DNA of 64,000 nucleotides from Adineta vaga (Eukaryota > Rotifera): NCBI GenBank assembly GCA_021613535.1, contig CP075497.1:1240001-1304000 (forward strand), given 5' to 3'. The position numbers and the translations under genes were made by a program. The notes under the pieces were generated by a model. The model had not been told where the DNA came from and did no database searches. It saw only the letters and a list, made by a program, of their open reading frames with translations. Shown here in pieces: positions 23,333-35,909 of the stretch (the stretch's first letter is position 1; each line of letters starts with the position of its first letter).

Positions 23333-25171
23333 ATTTTATTAATTTCTTCAGGGGAAAAATTAAGAAACCAAAAGAAATGCACAATTATATTTCAATGGCA
23401 ACCTGCTCATTCTTTTTCCCACCGAACTTATACATGAATTTCGTCACCAAATGGTTTTCTACCTTCTTACCGTCAGATATACATCTTGCGCAACGACTGT
23501 CGTCTTTTTGGCAAGCCATACAGAATGCAATAAAATGACAAACTTTTTTCCATTGAAATTTTAAAAGAAAAGGAGAGGTAATCTTATTGTCGATGATATG
23601 AAGGTTTTGCTTTTGTGTCATGCTATCTAGTGTAAAAATCGAAAATTATAAAAGATGTGAATAACTAATTAATTTCAGATTCGCATGTATCATTAAGTTA
23701 AAGATTGTACGTTAATCTAACATACTGTCATACTTTTCATGTAAAATTTTGCCCTTTTTTCACTGATTCCGTAACTCATTGAGAACAAAGTAAAAAGTTA
23801 ATAAACATGTCTATGCAGTCAAAGCTGGTAAAAGCTAAGCGTATATATATATATATATCATGTGAAAGTTATGAATACTAACATGTATGTTGTGCAATAA
23901 CTTGTTTCGTCTATCAATCTTTTAAACACCTAAAGAAAAAGAAGATATAGTTCCTTTGGATTTTTTAATTGAGATAAATAGATTTATTTGAAACAGTGTC
24001 ATTTGGACGAAGTTTTTCCAGCAAAGAGGTGAGGGTGGGTATTGAGAAAAACAGTCCCAGATTCTTCACCCACAACCACATCCTTAAACAAGTATTTATC
24101 AGTTATAGCAAAGAGCAAGATTTTTTCATTAATGAATAGTTAACTTTTAGTCATTCCATTGTCAAAACTTCTCATATGATTAATATAAAACGACATTTTT
24201 TTTGATCAAGTCAGTTTTATGATACTTCTGGAGAAGATTTGTGTAGAAAACTATCTGTCAATTAAAAAGAAACACTATTTATTAATTATTAATGAACTGA
24301 GAATGTGGGTGAAAGTAAGAGTAGAATAATATATTTCCATTGAAACATTATAATTTAAATCAACCACCCGAACGAAAATTTTTCACTCTAAACGGGTTTA
24401 GGTTTTTTTTGCAAAAAAGCTCCTATTCACGCAGATTTGACCTACATCATCTTTCTTTCACACTCTCAAGATGAGCGTAACTCCCCCTTGCTTTGGGAAA
24501 ATTTTGTTCTTTTTGCTGCGTTCCCTTGTGTTTGGCAGCTCGGTACGCCCCTGCAAATCCTATATAGGTCGACATTAACATTGAGCTAACAGTTGAATAG
24601 TATACTTTATGTATCTCTCTTCTCTGAATCATTTTCGATTCTATTTTTGAAGAAAGAGAACCAATAGTAATCATAGTTACACTATATGGTAAAAACGTAC
24701 GCAATGATCCGGATTTTTTTCTAGTTCTCTTTTCTATTTCCATCAATGAAAAGAACGTTTTGCTATTGTTTACTGAACTTTGATGAAATATTGATGCTGT
24801 CTTTAAATCAATCTTCATCAGAATTCAATTTTTAATTCAATTATTAACTGATATTTCATTCCGTAATAGAATCGATAAAGACAACAAATCTCTCATATCG
24901 TATGTAAACCATACCTTTCTTGTTTACATCTCATTTCACATCTTTCTTTGGTAGTTCATATAGTTAGCGTTGATTTAAGAGAAATCAAATTCATATATGG
25001 ATCTGCTTTATTTTAATTTTATGATAATGTAAGTTCTGAAAAGAACTCGAAAAAGAAAGAGTAGTAAAAATACAGATCAAGAAAACGTCAGTTGAAAACT
25101 ACAACAACGTTTTTTCGCTCATATAGAAGAAAAATATTAGTTCATTAATTTTATACATTGTATTTAACATT
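23333..25171. other. Intergenic stretch
   Basis: A (TA)n run at about 23841-23857; a telomere-like hairpin at 24027-24084; half sites at about 24302 and 24457. A 123-codon minus frame at 24447-24818 has no homology I recognise and overlaps the hairpin half site, so I do not call it. Confidence 0.45.
24027..24084. repeat. Telomere-like hairpin
   Basis: AGGTGAGGGTGGGT paired with CACCCACAACCACATCCT. Confidence 0.55.
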
Positions 25172-25532
25172 TTAGTGATGTTGATTGTTTTTTCCAGACT
25201 TGCCATTATTGCCAGATTTATCCGATTTACCACTTTGACCGTGTGACCCAGAGTTTCCGCTGTTGTCAGATTTATCTGATTTACCACTGTTGTCAGATTT
25301 ACCCGATTTACCACTTTGACCGTGTGATCCAGAACCTTAAACAAAATGAGATATATCACATCAAATAGTATCATGTTTGACAAATCGATGTTATTCTTAT
25401 TTTTCAAAAAAAACAACAACTAATGACCATATCTCAACTGCTTTAACTTTATTCACATTGATGTGACATACCTGATTTTTCCGATGATGAACCTGTCTGT
25501 TTGGATGTCTTTTGATCGCTAGTTGTAGACAT
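25172..25532 (-). CDS. Gly/Ser/Lys-rich hydrophilic small protein
   Basis: Two exons, 25532-25472 and 25335-25172, phase 1, intron 136 bp; 74 aa beginning MSTTSDQKTSKQTG. The second exon is nearly a repeat of GSHGQSGKSDKS-type units using only G, S, K, D, N, Q and H and ending in NNQHH. There are no hydrophobic residues, so it must be disordered. Composition fits a hydrophilin. It has the same small-first-exon and G|GT join style as the gene at 12.9 kb. Desiccation protection is only a guess from composition and the presumed host. Confidence 0.65.
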
Positions 25533-26999
25533 TGTAAATATTTTATTCAAATAAAAGAATAGATGCTGCTTGTTCGTTTGTATATGGAAAATAACGTTAA
25601 GAACGCGTCTTATATAGGAGACAAGAAAGAGAGAGAGAACATGGGTAAGTGAGTGTGATTATTCTATCCGAATGTTCCTTTGACCCGCCTCGAAGAGAAA
25701 ACTAGAGAAGAGGAAAATAATAAAATGATCGAGCGAAGTAATGTCATTTTTCTTCGTATAAGAGGCCACTGAGGTCTATTTTATTCCAATACTAAAAATA
25801 GAGGGATGAATGAGAACATTCTTTTTGTTATTTTATTCGTGTTTCGAGACGAACGATATACTCATTTAAACATTGCTAATTAGAGCAGCTATTTTCAATT
25901 GAGCAAGTTATCTGAGAAAAGGTCTTCCTTTCTTTTTATTATGATTTTTCGTATTAACAAAGTGCGTTATGTACGAGGAATATTATGAAAAGAAAGATAG
26001 TTAATAATATTTTTGACGTAATCACAGATGACAAACAGAAATATATCTTTATTGAATCAAGGATATTTATGTTTCTCAAAAAAGTTAGAACTCTGTATGT
26101 GTGCAAATAACCTGTCAAAATGTATCCTTAATAATTGAAATTGTGTAGCTGGAATTGCACCACTGAATGAATTAAGTAGCAGAATTGATATTAATCAATC
26201 TTCTTCTTAAGCATTTTCAATAGCTTTACCCAAAAACTATATGTAGTTTTACTTGTACTCGAGTTCTTAGAACTGAAGAGTAATAAGAAAATATTAAAAT
26301 AAATGGACGTAATGACTTCTCAACGTGATCACAAATGAACGACGGAGAAGGAAAGAAAGGAAAAATTATTTTTATATTTGTTACATGAATGTCACCGCGT
26401 GTATTTTAAAGACGATAAAACTAACGGAAACTTACATCTACGTCTTTACTCTGAAAATCTTTCAGTAAAGATAATAGAAAAACTTATGAAAGAAGAGAGA
26501 TGCAAATCTAATTTTTGTTAATTACATAGTTGCGCTCTAATTGCTGTAGATAATCAAAAATTTTCTCTTGTTAATTATTTCATTGATAATATCGAAAGAT
26601 ATATCTTATTCCAAATGATCAACTAACTTTGATATAAATAAATAAAAATTAAGAGAGTGTGGGTGTGAAAGAAGTAGAGATATCTTCACTCATCCACACT
26701 AACACCCGTATTTAAACCTGAATTAGTTTTCAGAGTAGCACACAGTAAATACCATATTGATATCTGACGTCTTGACTATATGATGAATGAAATTCTCGCA
26801 GAATCTTTCCTTCTATCCTTACAGAGATCTACAAAGTTTTGATCAAATGTTTTCTGTAAGGCGATGTGAATTGATTCAAAATTTCGCTCATATGATAGCT
26901 TATACGTTCTGCTCTATCAGTGCATATGCAATCATATAGTGTCGTCTATCGAAAGAAAAAAAATCTGTTCATATTTTCTTTTCTCATTGGTCAAGTTCG
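25533..26999. other. Intergenic stretch
   Basis: Telomere-like hairpin at 26653-26707; otherwise nothing supportable. Confidence 0.5.
26653..26707. repeat. Telomere-like hairpin, best family member
   Basis: Left GAGAGTGTGGGTGTGAAAGA, core GTAGAGATATC (26674-26684), right CTTCACTCATCCACACTAAC. The element is almost a palindrome across 55 bp. Confidence 0.75.
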
Positions 27000-28513
27000 A
27001 TGTTTATACAACAAATTCATTCGTTACATTTATCTAATGAAAATACATTACAACAAGCAGAAATATTTCTATCATTTTTTTCATTAAATGAATTTCCTTC
27101 TCTTGAATCATTAATTTTAAAAGGAATCAACTGTAGTGATTATGGCACATATAGTATGGAAGATATTATTCAATTATTTCCCAATCTCAAGTGCCTCATA
27201 TCAGACACGTGTAGCCTTTTCGATTTCGAAATACTATCTGATATCCCGGTTTGTCAAGAATTCAGCGATTATCATTCCCTTATTTGCATGATGGTTATCC
27301 TATGTTCAATCAAACATGGTTAACAACAAGTTTAACGCTTACTTTGACTACGATTCGTCAAATAATGAAAATATTTCAATGTGCAATAGAACTACGAGAT
27401 TTTCGCATCGAATATCTTCAAATAAGAAATTCATTATTCATTGAGAAACAACTAGAATATTTACAAAGATATTCTGCAACACATCTCAAACAATTATATA
27501 TAAATATGTATGCTGGTTGTTTTCCAGTGATCGAATATCTTCTTCAATGTACTCCCAATCTGAAAGGTTTCACTCTTATTGCAAATAAAGCAAGAAAAAT
27601 GATCGATGCTAATCGATGGAAGAAATTAATTAGCTCTTCATTGATTTATTTAGCTAATTTTCAATTTCGATTTTTAGTTACTGGAACAACATCTAATCAT
27701 ATCAAAGCAAATTATCTTGACAAACTTCAACGATTTCAAGATGATTTCTGGATAATAGAACATCAGTGGATAGTTCGATATGAATATTCGACATCAACAG
27801 TTCTTGTCCATACAATTCCCTATCCATGTCATGATTACAAATTATCTTTCACAATTCAAAACTATTCTTTACAATTAAATGATACGACATCCGTATTCAA
27901 TCGTGTTACTAAAATACCGATTTTGTATGAAGCATTGGAAGAAGCAAGGTCTCAAAATTTCTCGAATATTATATTTTTGAGATTGAAAGAGAATACAATG
28001 TTGTCTCCTAGATTAAATTTTGTTTTACATCATAAACAAATCGAATCTTTAATATCGATGGTTTGTTTATATAATGTTACTAATCTTTCGATTGATAGGA
28101 GTTATTCATTGGAATCACCGGCAGTAATGTTAAGATTATTAAATGAACCTTCGAATATTTCATGGTTGACGATCGATCTACGTATGTTTCGATGCATGTT
28201 TTTCTCTAATAATTACTCATTTGAAAAATTTTATGAAACCTTTTCCGAACTTGAAGAATTGGAATGCGATCTAGATAATATATCTGAGTTTATTCCATTA
28301 ATGCATTCTTTATCAAAGTTATTGAATATTGCAGTGCGCTTTGTAAAATATTATACTGAACGTGATTTTGATGGATCATGGCTCCGTGACTACTCGTGTA
28401 CAGTTACCAAAGATTTCCACTATATTAATGAAGATACTGAATCGCCTTATATGAATAGTTATACTGAAAGATTCGTCTGGAATTTTAAGCGACATGCTAT
28501 TTCCTCAGTATAA
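27000..28513 (+). pseudogene. F-box/LRR-family gene, 5'-truncated and frameshifted
   Basis: About 500 codons of a leucine-rich protein of the rotifer F-box/LRR type: FPSLESLILKGINCSDYG, FPNLKCL, IQRLSFPYLHDG, HLKQLYINMYAG. The N-terminal F-box that normally starts the family is absent, no signal for a start is convincing, and near 27250 the frame must change for the alignment to continue (FEILSDI in one frame, IQRLSFPYL in the next, overlapping by about 70 bases). From there 420 codons are open to the stop. It is either a truncated pseudogene or a gene with an unrecognised short intron. Family members are thought to be substrate adaptors of SCF ubiquitin ligases. Confidence 0.65.
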
Positions 28514-29163
28514 ACGAAGATGGACGTATAAGTATTGAAAGCCGATTAGGTAATGACAACAATGGGTTTTTTTCATTTTATTCTTGAAAATTATTAATAA
28601 AGTTATGTAGTAAATGAGCTCTTGTCCAAATTTACATTTGTTGGAAAAATAAAGATGAACAAAAATCTAAACTTTCTCTCCAAATGGGTATGATTTCACA
28701 AGAGCATGCTTTGCACTATATGAGGAGATTTCAATCAACTATATATGCTTCATTCTCTTTTACTTGAAATTGATGATATAGTAACATGAATGAAGACACT
28801 GAAACACATGCGTCAACAACTTGATACAGCAAAGACAATTCGAATATCGAATATGATGAGGAAATGCTACTCATTCAAATGATCAAAATCAAACATAACT
28901 TCAAGGTATAAACGTTAACAATATGAAATGATATCATATTCGTAATAGATAAGTGTACATAAGAAAGAGAGTATTAGTATGAGAAATGAATGAATAATTC
29001 TAGTTTATTAGCGAAATTTATCGTCAAGAACTGTTGATCATTTATTGAAGTTCATTGAATCTACACTACCAAAACTTAATAATGAGAAACGATTCTATGA
29101 CTATTCACCCTCAACTACAAAAGTATTTACTTAAAAAATAGCAATGTTCGCATGTACATAACT
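28514..29163. other. Intergenic, probably decayed
   Basis: No intact gene. The coding-like texture in short patches suggests old gene remnants, but nothing is identifiable. Confidence 0.35.
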
Positions 29164-29612
29164 CTACATATTGATAGCCATATCGAGAAGTTTCTTTATA
29201 CCATCATCAGCAAACAACAATGCTTGTCGACGTTTTTCCAATTCGATTTCCTCATCATGAATTTCCTCTATTTGTTTAACAATAGATTCTTCAACACCTA
29301 ATTTTCCGATAGCTTTTCGTTCTGCCTCATGCAATTCACCATCAGCAGATACAGCTTGCAAACTCTCGTAGATTTTCACTCGATTTACCAAAGATAAATA
29401 TTGTTTGTATTTATCTTGAAGTAATCATTCAAATTCATCCGGTAGTGGTTCATGTTTCTAATTCAGCCAATAGTTTCTCCGAAGCACCTATATACAAATG
29501 TAAAAATTGAATAAATCAGAAAAAAAATCTTATCAAAAACTGCTCGATTTCCTACAATCCAATTTCGTTCACATTCAGAGAAAACTCCATCAGCTCCTGC
29601 ATTGAAAATAAA
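29164..29612 (-). pseudogene. TerB-like protein remnant
   Basis: Minus-strand pieces: ADGVFSECERNWIVGNR (about 29545-29600), then after a 55-bp intron a segment GASEKLLAEL (about 29460-29490), then VSADGELHEAERKAIGKLGV (29164-29391). The repeated ADG-x-x-x-x-x-ER pattern is that of TerB-like/EF-hand-like helical proteins. A TGA interrupts the frame just before LLQDKYKQY and a frameshift lies in the AACATGAACC region, so the gene is broken. The 3' end (to MAINM) is intact. Confidence 0.55.
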
Positions 29613-29669
29613 ACAAAGTTGTTTATTGAGTTCGAATAGGAAACATATCACAAAAATTCAAAAATCTTT

Positions 29670-30190
29670 GAAGCAGTTGTTGAAATTTGTTCTTTATTGT
29701 CTTTTTCATATCAAATTTGTTTAGCAAGAAGCTCACGAAGAATCAAATTATCTTTAAATTTTTATTATAATAAACAAAATAATAAACTGTACCTGTCAAA
29801 TATTCATTGAGTGTTTCTGCTTGAGTATCTATTAGTGTCAATGAATATATAGTTGAGGATAATTTGAAGCAAGATGAATTTGTTTTATGGAGTATTCTTC
29901 AACGGTGAGTTTATGTACATGTGAATGAATTCTAGGTAAGATGTTTTTACAAATTCTTGAAAGAATATTAAAGGATCTATTAAAGAAGTTTTATAATAAA
30001 AAGATTTGATGTTTATATTTGTTCTCATATTAAGATCATGAATATATACAGAGAATCAAATACTAATCGGTTAAATCGAGTTGATTTACATTTACAAGTG
30101 AATAAAAAACATCGGCCATATTAAGTTTTTCAATTATGAGACATAAGATTTCATCGGATAAATCAAGTATATTAAGACAATTGTTATTTA
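29670..30190 (-). pseudogene. F-box/LRR pseudogene
   Basis: Read on the minus strand: an F-box (LSDEILCLIIEKLNMADVFY), then IHDLNM, then RIHSHVHKLTVEEYS, YPQLYSLTLIDTQAETL, an intron of about 50 bp, and NLILRELLAKQI followed by TGA. A frameshift or stop follows VNVNQ. It matches the F-box/LRR family at 27-28.5 kb and the fragment at 36.2 kb. The F-box itself is readable here, unlike the longer copy. Confidence 0.6.
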
Positions 30191-30339
30191 AATTGTTCAT
30201 GTTTAATTCATATAATATTTTCATAGCATTCCTATATACATGTCGTTATTTTTATACTTTCACCTATAAAAATAATAACGAACAAATATTCGATACCGTC
30301 ATGTTATTTTATGATGAACGTAAAGAAACTGACTAGACT

Positions 30340-31056
30340 AATTGAAAATGAACTAGCCAATAGAATTAGCATTTCTAGGTGAAAAACATGAATTGTAATT
30401 TCTTAATAATCTATCCATCAACTTATTACTGTCGTCACTCATGGAGTTTATTTTGCTTGATCATCAAGAGAAGGTTCAAATAACAAAGCAAATCGTCATG
30501 GTGCTTTTATGTGTGCTGAAATAGGTCTACATAAAAGAATTTTGTATGTTGGTAAAAAAATGTTAGTGGGAAACACATGATACAGCATATTGTTTCCATA
30601 ATGATCCAAAATTAGACGAATTTTGTGTGAAAAGTTCAGATCAAAGGTTAAGATGGATTGTATAGTAATTGAGAAAGAATTTGACGGAAAAGTTCAAAAA
30701 TATGGATTAAATACAGAATTCAATGACGCCAAATGTAAAGAATTATAATTTGAGTACGATAAAAGCAAGATAAAAGTATATAAATTAGGCAGAGAGAAAA
30801 AAGCAAAGCATATAATCGTAAGAGTTCAATTAAAATAAAATCATGAAAAGTTACTTTTAGCGAAAGTGTTTGAATAAGGTTGCATTCATCTGTAGCATAT
30901 TGTGTAATGAATAGGAATAACTTAAAACGTTGCCATCAATGAAGAAAGGACAAAACTAAAGGTATTCTTCAACAAAATCCATTCAGAATGTTTATACAAT
31001 GATATTGTTCTTGTTTTTATATAATGAGTACTTTATTATTCTAGATAACTCGTTTT
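30340..31056. other. Gene-free stretch with coding-like patches
   Basis: Short open patches near 30480-30580 (+) read like protein but contain stops; no family recognised. Confidence 0.35.
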
Positions 31057-32061
31057 TTAATTTGTTCGAATATGTCCCATATTTTGTGCTTGATGATTTA
31101 ACGGCAATATCGTATTTTTATGATTTTTAATTTGAAAACGTTTTTTGAATTTCTTTTTAAGTTCAGCTGTTGCCATACAACAAATAAATGGAAAGACAAA
31201 TATCAATTGAATGGAAAAGTAAATAAAGTGAGTATTTAACTTAATGAATATATATGATGTCATACCACTTAGTAAAAGTACTCGAATTATCGATCGAGGA
31301 AAATTGAAGAAGGAATAAAGAAGTGAGATGGATAATAATTGAATTGTTAATTTACGTTGTTGTCGCCAATGAATCGATCGATTTAAGCGACGTTTTTGCC
31401 ACATGACTCGAATAAAAAGAGCGATACTAGAAGTAACAATAAGAAATGTTGGTATTAGTTGATTAATAATTGAATCATATGCTCCCCAAAATGGTAAAGA
31501 GAAAGTACATGTGCCAGGAACACCGTTCATTGGAGACAGTATAGCTATATTTTGACAAGGTGAAAAAAAGACAATGATAAACCAATAGGTGTAACAATAC
31601 GTCAAAATTAATATGAAAGGAAGGTAATGAATGAATAAACGTTGTCTTTTTGTCGTCATCCAATTCTGATTAAATATAAGAATATGTCGTTCAATGGTAG
31701 CCCAAGCAAAACCTATTAATACTGATATAAACGATGAATTGTCAATGAAAGTCCAAAAGTTGGCAAAGCTAGATGTGATTTTCCAAGAATATCCAACATG
31801 AAAGTAATGAAGCATGAACGGAACAGTGATCAATTGATAAATTAATCCAACACTGAGTAGAACAATGATAAAATGATTATGTAAAGCTTGACGAAGTGCA
31901 CGATCAGATAATAGATGGCATAATACAAAACCAGAACATAATATTGAAATTGTATCCAGAATGAGATAATTCCAAAATCGAACAGAGACAGGAATGACTA
32001 TATCATATAAGACCAATAATGCAGCAACTTGTTGTGCAGTGAAATTAGCATAGTTTTCCAT
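31057..32061 (-). CDS. Divergent 7TM receptor, single exon
   Basis: 334 aa, intronless, start MENYANFT with an N-glycosylation site. Seven hydrophobic helices are clear. TM3 ends ERH (WATIERHILIF) in the DRY position; an extracellular loop 2 cysteine (CTFSLPFW) and a basic TM5-TM6 loop (WQKRRLNRSIHWRQQRK) are typical of GPCRs. The C-tail is basic (KKKFKKRFQ). It belongs to a rotifer-expanded rhodopsin-like group; ligand unknown. Unlike the two-exon receptors at 10.4 and 41-42 kb it has no intron. Confidence 0.85.
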   Translation of the reverse strand: MENYANFTAQQVAALLVLYDIVIPVSVRFWNYLILDTISILCSGFVLCHLLSDRALRQALHNHFIIVLLSVGLIYQLITVPFMLHYFHVGYSWKITSSFANFWTFIDNSSFISVLIGFAWATIERHILIFNQNWMTTKRQRLFIHYLPFILILTYCYTYWFIIVFFSPCQNIAILSPMNGVPGTCTFSLPFWGAYDSIINQLIPTFLIVTSSIALFIRVMWQKRRLNRSIHWRQQRKLTIQLLSISLLYSFFNFPRSIIRVLLLSGMTSYIFIKLNTHFIYFSIQLIFVFPFICCMATAELKKKFKKRFQIKNHKNTILPLNHQAQNMGHIRTN

Positions 32062-33052
32062 CGTGGCAAAATATATTCTCAGTAATTGATATTTGAGAAA
32101 TGATCTGTAAGATGTATAAATGTGATTTGATTCACTGCGCAGAAAATGATGAAAGTGTTACAAGTACTTTTGGATTGAAAACGAAAAGCACATCGGATAT
32201 TAAGGATGCGACAATATAAGTGCTCCTATAAAAAGAATACTTTCGATTATGGATATGTTTTATAGGTCTTTTATATAAGCGCTGCATCTATATTATTTTT
32301 AGAGAGAGAAAAAATGACTATATTATATGAAGAAAAGTCAAAGTGTCTTCTCTGTTATTGTGTATGTCTAAATATATACCGTCATCTGATTTGAGATGCT
32401 CCTGATGTCCTACTTCTCTTAAATATACTCTTTTTTAACACAGTGATGAAACTGGCTAATGTGCCTTTTATATATAGAGATGAACAAAACAAAGAGATAA
32501 AAAAAACCAAAAAGATTTCTAAGCAATTGTCTTTTGATTATGATAATAAAACATCAAATTGAGGGTGTGGATAGTGGGTAGTGGAGAAGAAAAGGAAAAA
32601 GACAATTACTTACATCGTCTACCATGATATCCTCACTCAAAAAATCACTTGAATTCGCTGTGGTCACATCCATTTATACTCCACCATTCGTTTTTAGTTT
32701 TCTGGATTGAAACTTTTGCTTCGATAACAGATGCAAATGGATTAAACAGGAAATATTTTGAATAAAGTTTACTGTTGCTTATCAATTATTTAATCTTTTC
32801 ATTTCATATATTATTATACTCTGAGAGCCAACATCAGCAGATATGAATACTCCCAATTGTTGCGATATTTATTCATAAGAAAATTTATCGTCGCATGTAC
32901 TCAAAGGTGAAAAGAATCACACAAAGAGTCTATGATCGTTCAAGCACAGGATTTTATTCGATTTATTTTCATAGTACAAAACAAAAAAAAGTATTTTATA
33001 TTTTTATTAAAGAGTTGTGTCTTCCATAGTATAATACTTGGAATATTCGTTG
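32062..33052. other. Intergenic stretch
   Basis: Degenerate telomere-like hairpin at 32561-32642; no gene. Confidence 0.5.
32561..32642. repeat. Telomere-like hairpin, degenerate
   Basis: GAGGGTGTGGATAGTGGG on the left and GATATCCTCACTCAA on the right; the core is partly kept as GATATC. Confidence 0.4.
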
Positions 33053-33222
33053 TTAATTGTTCCGAGGGTGCATTAACATATAAACAAATCGTTGAATAAA
33101 AACTTGTTTTCGTTTTGTCATTAATTTCTCTCGTCGAATTGTTTGTCGTTCTTCAGCGACTGGATCAATTCCAAGATCATATTTCAATATGAGAAAATGA
33201 TTTCGAAATAAATTTAAAACTT
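33053..33222 (-). pseudogene. Exon-like fragment, function unknown
   Basis: Minus frame of about 50 codons (YDLGIDPVAEERQTIRREK then KRKQVFIQRFVYMLM) ending in a stop at 33053. Codon usage matches neighbouring genes, but no upstream exon joins it in frame, so it may be a terminal remnant. Confidence 0.3.
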
Positions 33223-33411
33223 ATCATTTTTCTTGATGTTATTTCACAATGACGATCAAAATAATTATTCTTACCAAGACATTCACATGTATAATTGAGT
33301 AACAATAGTCGACAAACACAGTATTATTATGACATGAACTGTAAAAGGATGAAGTAAGGATTACAGATTGTATATAACTATTAACTTGCGTGCTGTGTTG
33401 CAGTAATCGGT

Positions 33412-33768
33412 TTAACGACAACTGATACAACCTTGGAAAATGGCATCACCACATGAAATAACGCTTAGCGATTGATTTTGACAATCTACAAAGAATGTTT
33501 GTATAGTAAACGGTGGATAACTTCTATTGCTGATTATAAATCCTGCCCTGTTAAACCAATGATGGACTAAAAATATTTATACTCGAAACAAGAACAGTTG
33601 AACATTTCTTTTGATAAGACTTGAAGGCATAAACATCATGTACTTGTCTTTATTACTAATTATAAAATTCGACGAAAATGAAACGCTAAACTTTGATCCT
33701 CCGCTACACATGTAGCATTGAATAATTATCGAGATCAAAATTGAATTAAGACGAGAAAAAAGATTCAT
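33412..33768 (-). CDS. Possible small secreted Cys-containing protein
   Basis: Two exons, 33768-33644 and 33547-33412, intron 96 bp, phase 2; 86 aa. MNLFSRLNSILISIIIQC forms a plausible signal peptide. The mature part has few Cys, ending CGDAIFQGCISCR. No family recognised. The splice sites (CAA|GTACAT, ACAG|GGCAGG) are acceptable but the model rests on them alone. Confidence 0.4.
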
Positions 33769-34116
33769 CCAGTGAATCGAATGACTATAATACTCCGCAA
33801 GCTTTATTCAACCGCATTGTAAAATTGCCTCGTGCGAGAGAAATGAGAAAAAAAACATACACAAATAGTGCCCTAGATTGTATATCTACATGAATGCTTT
33901 TGCTTCTTCGTGAAAGATAAGAAAAGAAAGAATACTATTGAGATGATCTTTAGATTACATTGCATTTTGTTCTCTACACTTTATACGCATGAAAAAGATC
34001 AAATAATATGAAACTTTCAACTATATACTCGATGTATTGTATATAGACTTCAAATTATCGTTTTTCTTCTTTCCATTAAGAGATCTAATGTCTATTTTTA
34101 GTACATAATATAAATC

Positions 34117-35909
34117 ATGCAACAACAAACACAACGTTCACTCAAAGATAATGGATTCATTAATAATTCTTTCTCAGAATTTCAAGAAACTGAGCGTACT
34201 CCAATATCAGGTTATCAAAATCTACCTCTTCAATCATTAGAACAAGCTTTAGAAAAAGTCATTCCAATCGTTCCTGACCTTGGACATTATGTTGGTCAAG
34301 CTAAACAAAAATGTAATCGAAATGATCCTATTCTCACTTGTGATGAATCTGCTGCAGTTTATCTCTATACGATGCCAACGCCTTTTTACTCATATTTGAA
34401 TAAAGCGCTTAGAAATGAAAATCGACAAATGTTAAAGCCATGGTTCTCTTTTTTAAGATTAATTATTCATGCTCTCGAAAAGTTACCATCACTCGAAACG
34501 AACGTATGGCGAGGTATGCACATAATATTGGTTCGCGTATTCATAAGAATGATGATTTTATATGGTCGAGTGTGACTTCATGTTCAAAGAATCCTGAAAT
34601 TGTAAAAATATATTTGGGAATAGAAGGTACGCTGTTTGACATAAAGTCACGTAATGGTAAAGATATTTCTTCGTTCTCGGCATTTCCTGCAGAGTGTGAA
34701 GTTGTGCTTTTGCCAGAAACTCGTCTCTATGCTATGAGCGATGTACTCAGCTGCAGAGATTGCGCTTTCATTGTAGAATTAGAAGAAAAACAACAACAGT
34801 CACTAAAGCATCGTTTGACTGATGACAATGCCTTTGGTTTCATTTGAAGAAGCGGTTCAACCGCTTGTATTTCTTCTACCAGTTGTTCAAATTCATGCTC
34901 ATTCAGCTAAAAAGGAATGTATAAATCCTGCCGATAATTTGGCACCAGATGAATCAGCTGCGATCATGCTCTATACTTTGAGTTGGGAACCACTTGATAA
35001 GTGTCTTTATTATATTTTAAATACTACTCTACGATCATCTAACAGAGAACATCTTCGTCCATGGTTTCTCTATTTGAAATTACTGCTGACTGCATTATTT
35101 AAACTTCCATTGACAGGAAAACAAACCGTCTATCGTGGTATAAAACTAGATTTTAATAAACAATATTCTAAAGACGATACAATTGTTTGGTGGAGCTTTA
35201 CATCATGTACCGCATCGATTGGTGTTTTAAATTTTGAACTATTTCTTGGCAAAATAGGCAAAAGAATAATGTTTGCTATTGAAACTGATTCAGGAATCAA
35301 CATTCGTAATCATTCCTGTTTCAAGGAAGAGAATGAAGTTCTTCTTCTTCCAGCCAGACAATTCGAAATTCATGACTGTCTTGATCAAAATAATGGACTT
35401 TATGTTATCCAACTTCGAGAAATACAGTCATCTATTTCTCTCTTAGAACCAGTTACTATAGGTAAATGTTCAATAATTTACATATCTACTTGACTTATTT
35501 TATTGTAGAGCGTATCTATCCAGATGGTAGTCAATACATAGACAATTTGAAAGGTAGTAAAAGATATGGAATAGGCACTTATTTATATACTAATGGTGAA
35601 AAATATCAAGGTGAGTGGTTTAATGACCAAACAAACGGAAAAGGAACTAGTATATTTCCAAATGGAAATCGATATGAAGGAGATGAAAAAAATGGGAAAC
35701 GACATGAGTATGGTGTCTGCTATTGGGCTAATGGAGAAAAGTATGAAGGTACTTGGTCTAATGATAAAATGAATGGAAAGGGTAAATATTCATGGCCAGA
35801 AAAGAATATTCAATATGAAGGATCATTTAAGAATGATAAAAAGCATGGACAAGGTACATTAAAGTACGCCAATGGACGTATTAAACAAGGTATTTGGGAA
35901 AACGATTAG
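34117..35909 (+). CDS. Tandem ADP-ribosyltransferase plus MORN protein (first ART frameshifted)
   Basis: Two copies of an arginine-specific-type ART domain followed by a MORN array. ART2 (34822-35461) keeps the R-S-E motif: Arg in VYRGIKL, S-x-S in WWSFTSCT, E-x-E in EENEVLLLP. ART1 (34117-34840) shows the same elements (VWRGM, WSSVTSC, ECEVVLLP), but the frame shifts near 34518 and returns near 34830, so ART1 as read is broken or needs compensating changes. A 47-bp intron (35462-35508) joins to about six MORN repeats (YTNGEKYQGEWFND, YWANGEKYEGTWSND and others). MORN repeats often target membranes or scaffolds. Such host ARTs are abundant in bdelloids. The substrate is unknown. The gene may be a decaying copy; ART2-MORN could still be made. 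Confidence 0.65.

Noticed and set aside
21778-23857. TA runs as possible origins or CRISPR-like repeats
   Set aside because: Simple dinucleotide tracts without spacers or flanking structure.
24447-24818. 123-aa minus frame
   Set aside because: Its end overlaps a telomere-like half site, its composition is unlike neighbouring genes, and it has no family match I can see.
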